A DNA stretch of 15,839 bases from an uncultured Saprospirales bacterium (GTDB lineage Bacteria; Bacteroidota; Bacteroidia; Chitinophagales; Saprospiraceae). The position numbers and the translations under genes are program-made. The notes beneath the pieces are model-generated. The model saw nothing but the letters and a program-made list of their open reading frames with translations. It was not told where the DNA came from and did not search any database. The stretch lies in the NCBI GenBank assembly GCA_937926355.1, contig CALAZP010000192.1, positions 1-15,839 on the forward strand, written 5' to 3'. Below, in pieces: positions 15,341 to 15,839 of the stretch (position 1 is the first letter of the stretch; each line of letters starts with the position of its first letter).

Positions 15341-15368
15341 AGGTTAATACTCATTTCTTGGTTAACCT
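15341..15368. promoter_or_regulatory. Inverted repeat between divergent genes, possible operator
   Basis: AGGTTAA (15341-15347) and TTAACCT (15362-15368) form a perfect 7-bp inverted repeat with a 14-bp spacer. The right arm is also part of the 8-bp palindrome GGTTAACC (15360-15367). It lies in the spacer between the phosphohexomutase and isoaspartate methyltransferase genes, where a shared operator would be expected. No exact TAnnTTTG box was found on either strand here, so the promoter positions are unknown. Confidence 0.3.
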
Positions 15369-15418
15369 ATTCTTTTGCTAAAAATAGTAAATTGCAAAAA
15401 CAAAATTTAGGATTTGTC

Positions 15419-15839
15419 TTGAGAGATACCTATCGACATAAAGGAATGAGAAAAAAAATGGTCGAAGCCATCAGGGCCATGGGCTTTCAAGATGAGGCTA
15501 TCTTGCAGGTCATGGAAAAATTACCTCGACATTTTTTTTTAGATGAAGCTTTTGATGAATGGGCCTATGAGAATAAGGCCTTCTCCATTGGATATGAACA
15601 AACCATATCCCAACCTTACACGGTGGCCTTTCAAACTAGCCTTCTAAAACTCAGCAGGCGCATGAAGGTGCTCGAAGTAGGAACTGGTTCTGGTTATCAA
15701 GCTGCAGTTTTGGCTTCTTTAGGAGCTCGTGTATATACTATTGAAAGACAGGAGGGTTTATTTCAAAAAACGACCCAGTTGCTTCGGGAAATTGGCTTTC
15801 CACAGATTCGTTGTTTTCTCAAAGACGGGTATAAAGGAC
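15419..15839 (+). CDS. pcm: Protein-L-isoaspartate O-methyltransferase (5' part; truncated by the window edge)
   Basis: The enzyme uses S-adenosylmethionine to methylate isoaspartyl residues, starting repair of age-damaged proteins. About 140 residues are visible with the family landmarks in order: RHKGMRKKMVEAI (6-18), LPRHFFLDEAF (35-45), YENKAFSIGYEQTISQPYTV (50-69), and the SAM-binding motif VLEVGTGSGYQAAVL (84 onwards). No in-frame ATG lies upstream of the conserved RDTYRHKG segment. I place the start at TTG 15419 because it includes that segment and has AGGA 6 nt upstream. Alternatives are ATG 15446, which would cut off the RHKG motif, and TTG 15392. A run of nine T (15532-15540) lies in codons for His-Phe-Phe-Leu. 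The gene runs past the right edge. Confidence 0.93.
   Translation, partial: MRDTYRHKGMRKKMVEAIRAMGFQDEAILQVMEKLPRHFFLDEAFDEWAYENKAFSIGYEQTISQPYTVAFQTSLLKLSRRMKVLEVGTGSGYQAAVLASLGARVYTIERQEGLFQKTTQLLREIGFPQIRCFLKDGYKG

Overview
The window looks like a chromosomal segment from a member of the phylum Bacteroidota. The evidence is a SusC/SusD outer-membrane nutrient-uptake pair, several upstream boxes matching the Bacteroidota -7 consensus TAnnTTTG, A-rich leaders mostly lacking Shine-Dalgarno sequences, and a secreted lamin-tail-domain protein with a FlgD-like C-terminus. A marine or sludge Saprospirales-type organism fits the gene content, but that finer placement is only an impression. Nothing suggests phage, plasmid or insertion-sequence origin. 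Most of the window is ordinary core metabolism.

Layout from left to right. (1) Positions 1-4756, minus strand: pdxJ (vitamin B6 synthesis), then a susC-like TonB-dependent transporter with its own promoter-like box, then the 5' part of its susD-like lipoprotein partner, which runs off the left edge. (2) 4801-7123, plus strand: a tight three-gene cluster of a CPBP-family membrane protease, cdsA and psd, that is, CDP-diacylglycerol synthesis and phosphatidylserine decarboxylation. Its start is divergent from pdxJ, with only 44 bp between the start codons. (3) 7124-7349: a convergent intergenic region with a degenerate short repeat in four copies, the last copy forming the 3' end of mscS. (4) 12143-7350, minus strand: a probable four-gene operon asd, coiled-coil protein of unknown function, lysS, mscS, with gaps of 11 and 9 nt and a 17-nt overlap. 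(5) 12228-13910, plus strand: a secreted protein with two lamin-tail-like domains. (6) 13917-15314, minus strand: a phosphoglucomutase/phosphomannomutase ending 6 nt from the preceding gene. (7) 15419 to the right edge, plus strand: the 5' part of a protein-L-isoaspartate O-methyltransferase gene, probably starting at TTG.

Functionally, cdsA and psd belong to one phospholipid pathway (the serine transferase step between them is not here). asd feeds lysine, threonine and methionine synthesis, and lysS uses lysine, so their shared operon is loosely sensible. SusC and SusD work together as a lidded outer-membrane importer whose substrate cannot be read from sequence alone. I found no convincing new multi-gene system. 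The items most worth a second look are the four-copy repeat at the mscS 3' end, the uncharacterised coiled-coil gene between asd and lysS, the nested pdxJ/protease promoter region, and the double lamin-tail secreted protein.
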